Assembly (NCBI RefSeq): GCF_964340395.1
Contig: NC_135566.1
Location: forward strand, 7,420,001 to 7,484,000
Reading direction: 5' to 3'
DNA length: 64,000 bases
Source of the DNA: Glandiceps talaboti
Lineage: Eukaryota; Hemichordata; Enteropneusta; Spengelidae
This document shows, one piece after another, positions 1 through 12,507 of this stretch. A program made the translations under genes and the position numbers. The notes below the pieces were generated by a model. It had not been told where the DNA came from. It searched no databases and worked only from the letters and a program-made list of their open reading frames with translations. How positions within the stretch are numbered: the first letter of the stretch is position 1; the number at the start of each line of letters is the position of its first letter.

Positions 1-2289
1 CCCGTATTGATATTCCGCGACACTGCGGCTTGGACGGTGCCGTAAAAGAGGCTATGGTTTACGACGACGCGTAATACGGATAGTATTGGACTAGCTCGAC
101 TGCTATGTAGTACGCGTACGTACGTAAAGTCGCCGAGGTCATCAAAAATGAGGTAAAGTGTCTCAGCCCTTCGGCAATAAAGTGTGACCATGGATGTATT
201 AGTGATACATCCACACAGGCATTTGTTTCCCGAGTTATGTCTCAGAATATTTATATCAGAATACAATCGTTAATTGACGTATTTAGCCAACTAGGGAAGG
301 GGTAAAATTACACTTGTTGTGATCGCGCAGGTTCACTCACTGCGAAAGTGTCTTCTTAGACATAATGCACGAGTCAATGAAATGCCCAAGGGACCCCACC
401 TCGGGCGATACGGGACAAATGTGGAGGATTAGGCCGTGTTTTCCATGAAACAATGCCTGAGGGGGTGGGGCCTCGTATTGACCTCCCTAGTCATTTTCAC
501 GGACGTAAAAGAGTGGTTGTGTCAGTCAAAATTTTTGAATGCCCCACCCATTGGGGTGGGGGAGATGTTGGGCGTTTTACTTGTTTTAGGTGGGGATTTT
601 CCAGAATGTCTTGCCCCAGGGGGTGGGGCATTTGACAAATTTTATAAGACTAATTTCCAATCCCCCACTATGCCCCGAAGGTGGGGAGGGTGGGGGTTGA
701 CATTGACTCGTGAATAACTCTGGGAAAAAAATGCCTGTGTACATCCATGGTGTGACATATCGCTGGCATGTGTGAGATAGTTATCAATAGCCCAAAAATG
801 GAACATAAAATGCAGAGTCTGATAAAATGATATGTTTTTCGTTCATATATTTTATCAAGGACATGTAAACGTTTGACATTTCACTGTATATTCGTCTCTG
901 GTTGTACCTAACTATGGTACTATAAGCCTGAGTTGTAATCGTTCAGCGGCTGGGAATATTTACCTAACCCCTCGGAAAAGAAAATGATTATTTGCATAGT
1001 CAAAGTGCGAACTTGAACAGTAATCATAATGTTTACATTGTATAATATCATTCATGATAGTGTACACTCACTGTCGTAGTTTTCGGACAGATATCGTCGC
1101 CAGTTTCTCTGGAACTGCCATATTGTCATGCTCAAGCATTCGTACGAAAGATCAGGCAATACTGCAATTTTGATTCAACACTAATCTTGTGGTATCGGTT
1201 TTGAGAGCACTAATAATATCGGCGATCACAAAGTTACCGTATGTAACAACACATTTTTTTTCCCTTTATTTAAAAAAAAAAAAACTGCGCTGGGAATTCC
1301 TCCCAGCGATTTTCTGTTATGCAGACAAATACACACAAACAAACACAATTGCCTGTATTAACTTGTTGTTGCAACTAAATATGTTCATTTGGCACAAAAT
1401 AATTTCATTGGGCCCAAAATAATAGTATACACATCAAAAACAACAGAAGTCGTGTCATGCACATCTTGCATCCGAATGTCATTGAATACTACATCTTGTT
1501 ACGTCGAAGCACACTCTGATGAAAATGTGATGAAATGAATACGATTTGATTTCTTTATTTACCTCAATTTCCTTCATTTATTGTCATTGCATGGTTTTCA
1601 ATTTTGTTGTTCCAGGAGTGATGGAAGGGAAGATTGCAATTTTGAACCTTGCAATATATTTTCTACCTGATATTTTTTCAGCTCTCTAACATCATTAAAC
1701 TGTCTTTCCAACACTGCCACATGGATTTTTCTTTGAGTCAGGGAAAAGTATAATGCTTCGGCTTGTGCGATTATGCTCCCTCCATAAATTGGGGAATGTT
1801 ATATTTAAAATAATTTAAAATGAGTTTAATGATTAACAGAGAGAAATAGATAAGGCGCAGGATTAGGCATAAACACTGTATTGAACATGCCAAGCTCTCT
1901 GACTACCATGAACAGTTCTATTCAAGTTAGAGACCGTGATTTATAGCTTCAAAATAAAAGTTTATCTTGGCCCAAAGTATTGTCTGTATGATACTTCAAA
2001 TTGTAGCCATGCATCCAAGATCTCAAATTTGTCTGTTGTTGATGTGCTATGCTGTACCAACACTGAATCGATGAGGTGAATTTGAAATATACTCAATACA
2101 AAGAAACTGAGAGATAAAAATATCATTGAAACATTCTGTATCATTTACAGGGTGGCAAGTAGGTAAAATTGACATGGTTTTTCCTAAGATTTTCCACTGA
2201 AACTGTGGTAGAAGGTATGAAAGCCTCTTCAAGTTTAACCTGGTTTCCCCCATCTGTTACCAGGTTTCCTAAATCTTAGCAAAAATACT
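1..2289. other. gene-free left flank
   Basis: I see no credible coding exon here on either strand. The open frames are short and have no recognisable domain. A perfect 8-base inverted repeat with a 5-base loop lies at about 191-211. The segment 440-700 is unusually G-rich and is listed separately. The rest is AT-rich with scattered homopolymer runs. Upstream non-coding exons of the first SEC14-like gene could lie here but cannot be located by eye. Confidence 0.6.
440..705. repeat. G-rich diverged repeat cluster
   Basis: Several blocks combine a run of G and C of the form CCCC...GGGGGTGGGG with the sequence GGGGCATTTGACAAA or a diverged form. They sit at about 457-470, 541-560, 613-632 and 662-697. 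The opening bases of the window (about 1-60) resemble the stretch at 474-530, so the region looks like degraded copies of one repeat. The spaced G-runs could also form G-quadruplexes. The family is not identified. Confidence 0.45.
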
Positions 2290-2990
2290 GACTTAAAGTT
2301 GATCTTCCAATTCATTCGCCACCATATAGAGTTTATCAACCTATTAATCACAACCATTTACAAGTTGATCTTTCGATCGTACTCCACCATTGAAAGTAGA
2401 TAACTAATTTTGAAGTTGTTCTGCCAATCTTTATCAAGATGTGCCATTGAAGTTGATCATTGACAACCAATCACTTATAGACTATTATTGGAAGTTGATC
2501 AACCAATGAGTATAGTCAGTTGTGCTATATAGAGTTAATCTTCTATTTTTCACCAGGTGTACAAACAGCTGATCAACCAATCATTTGCTACCATTTAAAG
2601 TTGACCAGCCAATCATTAGTCAGGTGTGCCACTTACAGCAGATCAGTCAATCATTTTAGCCAGTTGTGCTATCTCTAGAGTTGATCTTTCATCTATAGCC
2701 AGATGTATCATTTAACAGTTATCAACCAATCATTTACCACCATTTAAAGTTGGGCAGCCAATCATCATTAGCCAGGTGTACCATTTGAAGTTGATCAACC
2801 AATCATTAATGAGGTGTGCCATTTGAAGTTGATCAACCAATCATTTACCACCATTTAAAATAGGCCAGCCAATAGTCATTAGCCAGGTTTGCCATTTGAA
2901 GTTGATCAACCAATCATCAATGAGGTTTGCCATTTGAAGTTGATCAACCAATCATTAATGAGGTGTGCTATTTGAAGTTGATCAACAAAG
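2290..2990. repeat. degenerate tandem satellite, unit about 40 bases
   Basis: The consensus theme is CCATTTGAAGTTGATCAACC followed by AATCATTAATGAGGTGTG, repeated many times with substitutions and small indels. The cleanest units lie at about 2785-2985; older units to the left are recognisable mainly by GTTGATC and CCAATCATT. The array ends about 150 bases before the start codon of the first SEC14-like gene, so it may border or lie inside that gene's 5' region. Confidence 0.8.
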
Positions 2991-3139
2991 AAATTGATAT
3001 ATGGTTGTACAATAACAAATTATCAGCTCAGTGTCATGATGTTAAAACTATTTCAATTCATTTTGACATTCCAAAATTGTTTTTTCCTATTTTATATCTA
3101 GAATTTTATAACACTAAAGTTTGGTGAAGAAATTGAAAA

Positions 3140-3299
3140 ATGAGTGGCTATGTTGGAGATCTGAGTCCTAAACAGGAAGAAGCCTTGCGAAAGGTGAGAT
3201 ACTCTTGTATTATATGGGCAGTTGAACTCTTCGTACTGTAGGTAGTCTTGTTAGATTTTTGGCATGACTGAATTGATTAGTAGTACTAGGCATAGCGAG

Positions 3300-3384
<85 letters not shown>

Positions 3385-4834
3385 TGAGTGAGTGAGTGAG
3401 TGTGTGTGTGAGTGAGTGAGTGAGTGTGTGTGTGTGTGTGTGTGTGTAGGTGTGTGTAGGTGTATTTGTATATCAACGACTTGTTGAGCAATTCTTAATT
3501 CAGATGCCTCTAGAAACACCTCAACCAAATTTCTGACCAATTTGCCAATGAATTTTGAAGTCGTAGCTCAAAAATTTGATTTTGTAGGCCTAATTTGCAT
3601 ATAAAAAATCTAGGTTTTAAGTACTGATGATACGTGAAAATGAAGATATAAGATAAGCTTTAAGCCTTTTGAAGGTGAAGGAACTGTCTTCTTTTCCAGG
3701 CCAAAGTATGCAACATTACAAAGATAGTTTGATATGGGTCTATTTGTGGATGAATGTGTCAGCGCGTACTGTCTAGGCCAAAGTATTCAAAATAAACAAA
3801 AAAGGTGTAAACTATTATTAGCAGTTTAATCTTTGATGCATAATATGTGATTTTGATTGCTGGAACACCTCTAGAGACAAAACTGACTAAAGTCTTTGTG
3901 TATTATCAAAGTTACATTATTTGTGTGATATATGCCATGCAACTGGTTACTACAGATCTCCAGCATGTGGTGTGTGTGCCATGTGAAACAATTAACGGGT
4001 GCATTCTCTTAATTTTAACTTGGCAGTAATATATAGATATACTTTATGCAATAGATAGTAAGACAACAATGAGAGGATGACTCGTGACCATCATTATGGT
4101 CATTATGTACATGTCGCAGTCATCCAAAATACCATTGTGATAACTTATTGACCAGCTTCTGTCCTAATGACTGTTCATAAAACTGCAAGTCACCAGTCAA
4201 TCGGTCAGTCGGTCAATAGGTCAGTCGATAGATCAATCAAAGAATTTTTATAGTGCCAAAATCCAATACGATAATATATGTTCTATGGTGCTGAATAGGA
4301 TCAATAGATTGGTTTAAATGTTAGAAGAATATAATTATTATCAAATAATTGACATGCCCAGCTGTCAATCCACTATCTAGTCATATTATCTCTCTTTGAC
4401 CACGATAATCTCCAATTTGGATGACCAAAAATCTTAAGCGTTTTGGACTCCGACATCCGTTTCTCAGACATGTTTCAGCTATTTCAACCAGGCTTGACAG
4501 AAAGGTATATTCACATTGTCTGGGATATATGTTTGTCACTTAATTTCACAAACTTGACCTCTGTGTGGTGGCCATATTTGTGATAAAAATGTTTTGCCTA
4601 GTATAGCTCCAGATGTTTGATAAATTGTACACCATTCAAGTGTCTACCCACATTATCAAAGTTAAGCTTTCTAAAAATGTTTTTACCTTTGACCTTGACC
4701 AATTTGAAATCATGAAAACTTCTAATTTGATATTTTTGGTTATCCGAACAGGGACTATTGTCATCAAAGAGAGACAAATATAAAGGCAATCTGTCAAGTT
4801 GTCGTGGTTTAAATTGTTTACCAACCTACAACTT

Positions 4835-4881
<47 letters not shown>

Positions 4882-7800
4882 TGTCACATACATAGCAGTG
4901 GCTCAGTAGGTCATAAATCAAAGTAACTTTACATACATGTACTTAAATACATTTTCTTGTATTTTCAGTTCAAGGAAAATGTAGCTGACATTCTAGAACC
5001 ACATCATGATGATTACTATGTACTCAAATGGCTCCGAGGTAAAAAATATATTTCATATTTTCATTCTAATATTCCCCATAAACCTGTATGTATTTATAAA
5101 TGACTGGTCACATTTGACACTGAAATCTGAGGGTAAGACCACACTGGACTTCTTATGAGATAAGTTTATAGAAATTTTTTAAAAAGTTATCTATTATGAA
5201 TAAATATTATTATAGTTTATTTTTCTGCTATGATTGATTTAGACATTAATGATACTTTCTATTGTTTGTCTTCTTAATTCCCAGCAAGACATTGGAACCT
5301 GAAGAAGTCAGAAGACATGCTTAGAGCGGTAAGCTATTCTTTATTATATGGATAGAGAGATATAAACACTGGTTTGAAATTCATAGATAAAGGTCAAACA
5401 CTCAAATACTCATCAGGTGCAGCCAACAAGTCAACTACAAAATCACCTCAAAAGTGCATGTTTGTTATGGATAAAAATTAATGCCTTCCATTTGAGAGGT
5501 CAGAAATATTCTCCTCTCACCATGTGAAAGTCCCTGATACTGACAATTCAATATTCAAAGAGTGACTTGAACTTTTACAATTAGGGAACTTGCAATCCAG
5601 ACTGAGCATGCTCAGATGCAAAGGACTATGGGATTATCTGTGGTTATTGTATACCTAATCTGGAGCTACCGATAAAATAAACCTCCCACAACAGTTAGGG
5701 TAACTATGAATTGTTCATTCGTGGTTGCAAACGATGTCACAGTATTGTTTACAATACCAATTCATTAGTATTTATTATCACATTTCCCATGATGCAACAT
5801 TCAACATGGCGTGTTTGCAAGTTCCCTAAGGTTTCCTATCAGGGAAAGTTTATAACAATATGAATAAGAATGATGAAAGCAGAATTTATGTACACACACA
5901 TCTGATATAATACATACGCATTACTTTCATTTTAGGCAGTACGGTTCCGGAAGCAGATGAAAACCGATGAACTTTTCAGAACATGGAAAGACCCTGAGGT
6001 ATGTAAAATGGAATGCAGCACTGCAACAAATGCAGAATATGATGGTGAATTGGTTCATGAGTCGTTACTGTAGTAACAAGACAAACCAGTCATTCAGAGC
6101 TCTGTTGGTAGTTACTCGATGAGCACCAGTTGAATACATGCACCCGGGGTGAAATATTAAATATTTTTGTGTTCTGCGTGTTCAAAGCAAAAGAGAAGCA
6201 CATTGATGTTATTGTAATTATGTTATTTACTAAATCTTGTTATCCTTTATCAGGTTCTAGATAAGTATCTTGTAGGTGGTATTTGTGGATATGACAAAGG
6301 AGGTTCTCCAATATGGTTAGAACCGTTTGGACATCTCGACCCAAAGGGCTTGATTTATTCTGCCAAGAGCTCTGACATCCTTAAAAGTAAAATTGTGCTG
6401 AGTGAAAGAGTGCATGAAGAGTACAGGAAACAGTCAAAAAAGGTATGATGATAAAGTAATATAATGTGTCATCGCAATAATAAACACAGAACCTGTTATC
6501 GTTTAAGGTGTGAAAGTTCTCTAAATTTGGTTAGAAGTGTGAAAATGAAGTTCAGCAATTGCTCTGATGCCAGACCCCCTCCCCCCAACATATTTCATTT
6601 ATTGAGCTTGTGTGACACTGTGCAGTCATCCCTAAAGTAATATTATGTTTTGACAAGGATGTTACACAGTGTTTGCTTTCAAGCAATACTTCACAGTGTT
6701 TGATTTCTCTTAAAATATGATCTTCAACTTAAGGTAGTGCTATAATTTCTTTCGCTTTCACAGCTTGGCAAGAGAATTGATACAGCTGTTGTGATCTTTG
6801 ACATAGAGAATGTTACTTTGAGTCATATTTGGAAACCATTCATGGATGTCTATGGACAAGTATTAGGTATCATGGAGGCTAACTACCCAGAATCACTGAA
6901 AATATGTTTTATAACTAGAGGTAATAAACTTGACATTCTCATTTCCATAGACTTCCTTTCAGTTGGTTGGAGGAGGTGGGGATGGGGATGGGGGAGGAGA
7001 TGGTGGTGCTACTACAAGGGGTTTCATCCATGAATGTATGTGTCCATTCATCTGTACACAGTCATTTCTCTGACATGCAAACCTGGCACAGAGGTGACAT
7101 ACGAACCTATAGTGGCCATATGTGCATCACTTTGTCTGATGACGTTATCCATTTTCACTGAATTTCAGCCATATTTTTAGTAAAAAAATCACTATTGAAT
7201 ATATAACAGAAAAACTCAATTCAAGTGTCTACTCCATAGGATCACGTACAAAATTTCTTTGAAGACCTTTCACCTTGATCTTCAGGGTCAGTTATCAAAT
7301 TAAGTCAATTCTTACATATCCCAGATACTTTGTTGCATGTAAGTGGGGCCAATTGCTTTTATATGTTATTACAGCTAATACAAAACAAGAGAAACATATG
7401 CAAATTTATTATACAAATTACGGACGAAAAAGTAATCATCCAGATGCAAATATGCAGCTCAGAACAAACCAGAATGTATGGTCACAAATAATGCATATTT
7501 AAGACTTCTTTAATAATTGATAAGTGCATAATAAAGTAATTTTACAAAAGTCCATTGCTTTTACTACCAAACCAAAAAGACTATAGAGTTTCAATTGTGT
7601 TTTACATCTTGCACAACTTTTTTTGTACGAAATTACGATAGTAAACATGCAAATGAAATGTTACATTGTATCTCACTATGAACACAAATAAACATGTTTT
7701 TAATCTCCACTGATGTTGATTTGTGTTCACAGTAAAAATGTACCATTTGATATACTTGTGTGCTATCAGTCTCTGCATTTTGTTTTACATAATATGTGAC

Positions 7801-10800
7801 AAAAAATGATGTGTGACACATAAAAAACACTGTGATGCCTAATTGAAACTCTATAGTAACTCTGGTTTGGTAGTAATAAACACTGTGCTGCCTAATTGAA
7901 ACTCTATAGTTGCTCTGGTTTGGTAGTAAAAAACACTGCTGCCTAATTGAAACTCTATAGTTGCTCTGGTTTGGTAGTAAAAAAGACTGTGCTGCCTAAT
8001 TGAAACTCTATAGTAACTCTGGTTTGGTAGTAAAAAAAACTGTGCTGCCTAATTGAAACTCTATAGTTGCTCTGGTTTGGTAGTAAAAAACACTGTGCTG
8101 CCTAATTGAAACTCTATAGTTGCTCTGGTTTGGTAGTAAAAAACACTGTGCTGCCTAATTGAAACTCTATAGTTGCTCTGGTTTGGTAGTAATATACTGA
8201 CTATTAGCATACTATTTGTAGGAACTTCTCAGGTCTTAAATATATTTTAATATTTTTTTCAGCTCCTCGACTGTTCTCAGTTGGTTATAATATAGTGAAG
8301 CCTTTCTTAAGTGAAGACACTAGGAAGAAAGTCATCATACTTGGAAGTAAGTGAAATACTTGGAGATGTTCTAGAGGGACATTCATTAAAGTGGCCATAT
8401 GGATGAGAATTTGGCATTTATTTTGGATTTTTATTTGATAAAACAGCTTCACTATGTTTTTCTACTTGAAAAAACAATGTGAAATAACATATACTAAGTC
8501 TATGTTCATAACTCAATAAACTGCAAAATATTAAACAATGTATACAATGTTTGTTATTGTACGTACAATAACAATCTTTTTACACTTTTTCCATATTTTT
8601 GCAATGTATTGAGTTATGAACATGGACTTGGTATATGCTCTTTCGCATTATTTTTTCAAGTATAAAAACAAAGTGAAGCTGTTTTATCAAATAAAAATCC
8701 AAAATAAATACCAAATTCTCATCCATATGGCCACTTTAAACTTACTATTTAGTTAAATTTACAATGAAATTACTCATGGTAAATGTTAAGGCCTAAGAAA
8801 AAAAATTGCTTGGTTCCAGTTTAGAGAAAAGAATAAATAAAATTGAGAAGTCGTAAGAAATTGTAGATGCAGAAACTGACATCAATTTAAAAAGACGGTA
8901 TAAAACTGGTCTTCCAATCTATAATGGCTGTACATCTGATGAGAAGAAACCAACAGCACAGAGACCATATGGAAAACACTGGTGACACAGTGACACAACC
9001 ACAATTTCAAAAAATGTGTTACTCACAAAGTACTATCATACCTTTGTGAACTCATAACAACTAATGATACTGTTCACCAACACAAAGCAGTAAACCAAAT
9101 TCCACATTTCAAAAGCCCACTCCTGATCCCTCAGATACAGGGCATCCACCATCACAAATATTCTATCAATCTAATTCTTACCGCAATCTCCCACTCTTCT
9201 TTGTGTTCCGTATGTTTTAGTTTTTGGTTTCTTGTACTTCATTTTCATTTTTTCTGAGCTATCTTAATGTATATGTAATGTATTTGTTGTATTTTATCAC
9301 AATTGCATGAAAAAAACCCAACATTTTATTGATGCTTTCCCTTCAATAAATAAATAAATAAATAAATATATAAATAAACTAAGCTAAATAAAATAATCAC
9401 TGAGGGCATACCTTAAAACCTGGAAGGGGCTGTTGGGCTTGGGCTGGGCTCTTGGGCTGAGCCATTGGGTGTTTGAACTGAACTAGTACCATTCATGTTT
9501 TAAATGATAGATGATTTCCATGGTGAGCTATTGAAATACATTGATGCCGATCAACTGCCAGCACATTTTGGTGGAAGCCTTAAAGATCCTGATGGTGATC
9601 CCCACTATCACACCAAGGTAAGGAGACTATATATATATATTTACATATGAAGACATTGCTCATGGTTCCAAGAATCAGACTGTCACTTTGAATGGTAAAT
9701 GTGGAAAAATTGAGATGTTTCGATCCACGCACTACATACCTTGATCCTATCTTTTGAATCAAGACTTTTGTAAAGGATGCAATATAGATTTAGTAGATGA
9801 GTTTTGTGTAAGGTAACCCTTTAAGTTTTTCTTGATTTTATAATTGTAACATTTTATTGTTCTTAAAGGCAACTAGAAATCACATTTACAAATGAAAGTA
9901 AAATATAAACGGTTACATTTTATAGAAGAGAAAGAGAAACACAAAATATAAATTAATACATAGTTAAAGCTGCAATTGGAACATTTTTTTGAAAAAGTTT
10001 TGTTTTGTACAATTACCTTACTCATAATATCATACACCATAAACAGAATTGCATCACTTGTGTGTAAAGATATTTTTTGTAGCTGTATGCGCAATAAATC
10101 ATATCAAATTGATATTTGTATTCGCACCCAACAATCTGCCCTGAAAGGTGCACATCATGATTTCAACCTCTTTCTGTACGGCTTAATAGGGATAATATCA
10201 ACAACTTATTAACTTGTACAATGTCAAATTATTGGTATTTTTCAGTTAATATATTGTGGTAGTCTGATCGAAAAATGATACTCCAGTTACAACTAGTACA
10301 GTTTTAGCACGGTGACGAATTCAAAAACTGAATTTTTGCTCAAGATTTAAACTTGCCAGTACACTACCAATGTATAATATTGACCACTATTAACAGATAC
10401 AATGTCCTTTTTATAGATCATTGACCAATTTTTAATGCCTCTATCTTTGGTTTATTTGAGCTAGTTGCAGCTAGTGCAGGTTTTTAAATACATTCCTTTC
10501 TCAGTGTGAGTTTGAATTTTAACTGAGAATAGATTGAAATTGAATGACAATCTTTCTTACACATGCCATCCATATTCTGTACTGTATTCTTTAAATAAAC
10601 AATTGGTGTGTGTGTGTATAATCTTCATATCTAGGTATGCTATGGTGGTAAAATCCCTGAATCATACTATCTAAAGGACAAGGATAACACAGAAAAAATG
10701 GAGACTGTTACAGTGAGTCGCGGTTCTTCTGTGGACTTAGAATACACAGTGGAAATACCAGGAACTTTTATAAGGTTAGTGAACAATTCACCATGTTGGA

Positions 10801-12227
10801 CCAGCTGGGAGAGTATATGCATGTTTTACTGAATTTTAAGGAAATGTATGTGTAAGCTTTACTTATTTTTCTTTTTTGGAACCCCAGAGTTTTTCAATTG
10901 ATTAAAGTAGTCGGGAAGACCACACCGGTGATTAACACCTACAAACGTGAACCCTGTAAGTTTAGCATTACAAAGGAACACCACTCCAGGAAATAGAGAC
11001 ATTTTCATAAACTATGGGTTCTGGAGAGTCATTTCATGATTTTACATCACCTACAATTACTTAAAATTTCAGAGAAATACCAAGTTGATCTTGTGCCTTT
11101 GAAGGGTATCTGTGCTATGGGCTATTGCATCATGGGAGTTACCAGAAATAATATATTCATGGTTGAACAATGAATATTCATGAATCCTAAGTGCCTGTTC
11201 CCTTCAGTGTAAAAAAAAGCCCTCATGAATATTGAACTTTTGGAAATGAATTACGGGGCATTAAGATACATCCAGTGGATGCTGCATAAATTTTGTATAA
11301 TTGAATACACATAACCAATAAATGACTTGAAGGTGCCATCCTGTATGTTAACTGTATTTTCTATTTGTCTGTCTGTCAGCTGGGAGTTCCAAACAGAAGG
11401 TTCGGATGTTGGTTTCGGGATCTTCAAAAAGGATGGTGGTGAGAAAGCACTTACTACCATAGTGCCAACAAGTAGATGTAAAAGTAACATCATCGTTGAG
11501 GATGGCCAGGTCAAAGTGGATGACCCCGGAACATGTAAGATATTAGAAGACTTTATTCTGATGTTTGATGTGATCGAAGGATCTTAGATTTTTTGTGTTT
11601 CCCTAGTTTTGCTGTAGCATGTTGTTGATCATAAATACTTGCAGACATCCTACCAATCACAAACTAGTATAAAAAGTGTGTGAAGTAGACATTTGCATTT
11701 CATGCAAATTTATGCCAAACTACCAATCAGAAACTAGTATAAAAAGTATGTGAAGTAGACATTTGCATTTCATGCAAATTTATGCCAAACTACCAATCAC
11801 AAACTTCCATGGTGGAAAAAAAGGTGTGAAAGAGATGATTGCATGTCATTTCACTTGCAAACCTTTGTTTATTCAAAAACACATACTTCAGTTGAGTGCA
11901 GTCATTCAAAGATTTACTTGCAGATTCAAACAGCCAGAAAGTTCTTTGGGCAAAGTATTGGCCTAAAAAGAACACTTTCATGTCACGTCAAGACTGTTCC
12001 GACTGCAGAAATCCTCCCATTGAATAAGGAAATATAACCCTGATACTTTTAATATGACAGAGAATGCATTTTTATTTACAGATGTGGTACGCTTTGATAA
12101 CACCTACAGCTGGGTCAAGAGTAAAAAGATTAAGTATTCAGTGCAAGTCTTGCCACCTGACAATGAGGTAGAAGCCCAACTTGATGAAGATGCGCCGGAA
12201 TTTGATTTTGAGCAAACACAAATGTAA
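3140..12227 (+). CDS. SEC14-like protein (CRAL-TRIO plus GOLD), tandem copy 1
   Basis: Eleven exons: 3140-3193, 4969-5038, 5285-5328, 5936-5998, 6254-6442, 6764-6920, 8263-8346, 9511-9617, 10635-10774, 11380-11534, 12082-12227. Together they give 1209 bases, or 402 residues, close to the roughly 400 of vertebrate SEC14L2/3/4. All introns are GT-AG and phases join without a shift. Residues 1-60 form the CRAL-TRIO N-terminal helices, ending in LKWLRARHW. The SEC14 lipid pocket spans about 78-245, with [28 protein letters not shown] and DQLPAHFGG. The GOLD domain spans about 275-385, with VGFGIF and [15 protein letters not shown]. Family members are cytosolic lipid-binding and transfer proteins (phosphoinositides, squalene, tocopherol); the ligand here is unknown. 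The start is chosen because MSG...VGDLSP is shared by all three copies. A plausible 5'UTR splice acceptor lies near 3101. Introns carry several MITEs. Confidence 0.95.
3301..3455. repeat. (TG)n microsatellite with TGAG interruptions
   Basis: About 40 TG repeats are followed by alternating blocks of TGAG and TG. The array lies in intron 1 of the first SEC14-like gene. Histidine/threonine open frames read across it are artefacts. Confidence 0.97.
4832..4881. repeat. (CAGA)n microsatellite
   Basis: About 12 uninterrupted tetranucleotide repeats in intron 1 of SEC14-like copy 1, about 90 bases before exon 2. Confidence 0.95.
5128..5220 (+). mobile_element. 3' fragment of a tRNA-derived SINE
   Basis: CACACTGGACTTCTTATGAG followed by a T/A-rich stretch and TATGAATAAATATTATTAT matches the 3' third of the full SINE at 16501-16811, which has CTCACTGGACTTCTTGGGAG ... 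TATAAATAAAGATTATTATT. Only the 3' part survives, consistent with 5' truncation. It lies in intron 2 of SEC14-like copy 1. Confidence 0.6.
5582..5829 (+). mobile_element. MITE, family with TAGGGAACTTGCAA ends (copy A)
   Basis: The left end TAGGGAACTTGCAA and right end TTGCAAGTTCCCTA are exact inverted repeats, enclosing about 248 bases with no coding capacity. A second copy in the opposite orientation at 28683-28930 shares the interior, including CTGAGCATGCTCAG and AATCTGGAGCTACCGAT. It lies in intron 3 of SEC14-like copy 1. TA is a possible target duplication. Confidence 0.85.
7559..8192. mobile_element. inverted-repeat element with its right end amplified as a 53-base minisatellite
   Basis: The left end (7559-7596) reads TTTTACTACCAAACC...ACTATAGAGTTTCAATT. 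Its reverse complement, AATTGAAACTCTATAG...GGTTTGGTAGTAAAA, occurs seven times in tandem on the right, with CCTAATTG starting at 7838, 7891, 7942, 7995, 8048, 8101 and 8154. The interior (about 7597-7835) is AT-rich and non-coding. The element lies in intron 6 of SEC14-like copy 1. Confidence 0.85.
8386..8739. mobile_element. long foldback element flanked by TTAA
   Basis: The two halves are near-perfect inverted repeats of roughly 150 bases each: AGTGGCCATATGGATGAGAA at the left and TTCTCATCCATATGGCCACT at the right, with a short A/T-rich centre near 8540-8590. TTAA borders both ends, as expected of target duplication by piggyBac-like transposases. It has no ORF, so it is non-autonomous. It lies in intron 7 of SEC14-like copy 1. 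Confidence 0.85.
10971..11250 (+). mobile_element. dispersed non-coding repeat, family shared with 38315-38592
   Basis: The stretch from CCACTCCAGGAAATAGAGAC through CATCATGGGAGTTACCAG to TGAATATTCATGAATCC recurs, reverse-complemented, in intron 6 of SEC14-like copy 3. The copies sit in different introns (9 versus 6) and opposite orientations, so they are independent insertions. No terminal repeats are clear. Confidence 0.75.
11650..11806. repeat. tandem duplication, unit about 70 bases
   Basis: ACTAGTATAAAAAGTGTGTG...CATGCAAATTTATGCCAAAC is followed directly by a second nearly identical unit and a partial third. It lies in intron 10 of SEC14-like copy 1. Confidence 0.9.
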
Positions 12228-12507
12228 AAGAGAGAATGTACAGTACACTATATGCTGTAATTGGTGATGCAGGGTGTGAATTGATCCTGCAATAACTGCC
12301 TTAGGCTTTCAAGATTTGAAAAGAACTTGCACTACTTCAGATAATAGAATGTGTTATATTGTTATATATTCAAACACATAAACACACATGCAAAATGTGC
12401 CAGAATATGATTTTGATCATACAAAAATGTAAAAATAAAAAAATAAAAATAAAATGAAGAATGAAGAAAACATATTACAGTAATATATGCTGTAATTTGT
12501 GAGGCAA

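Noticed and set aside
7838-8192. Regularly spaced 53-base repeats resembling a CRISPR array
   Set aside because: The whole unit repeats with no unique spacers, the genome is eukaryotic, and the unit is the inverted end of a transposon.
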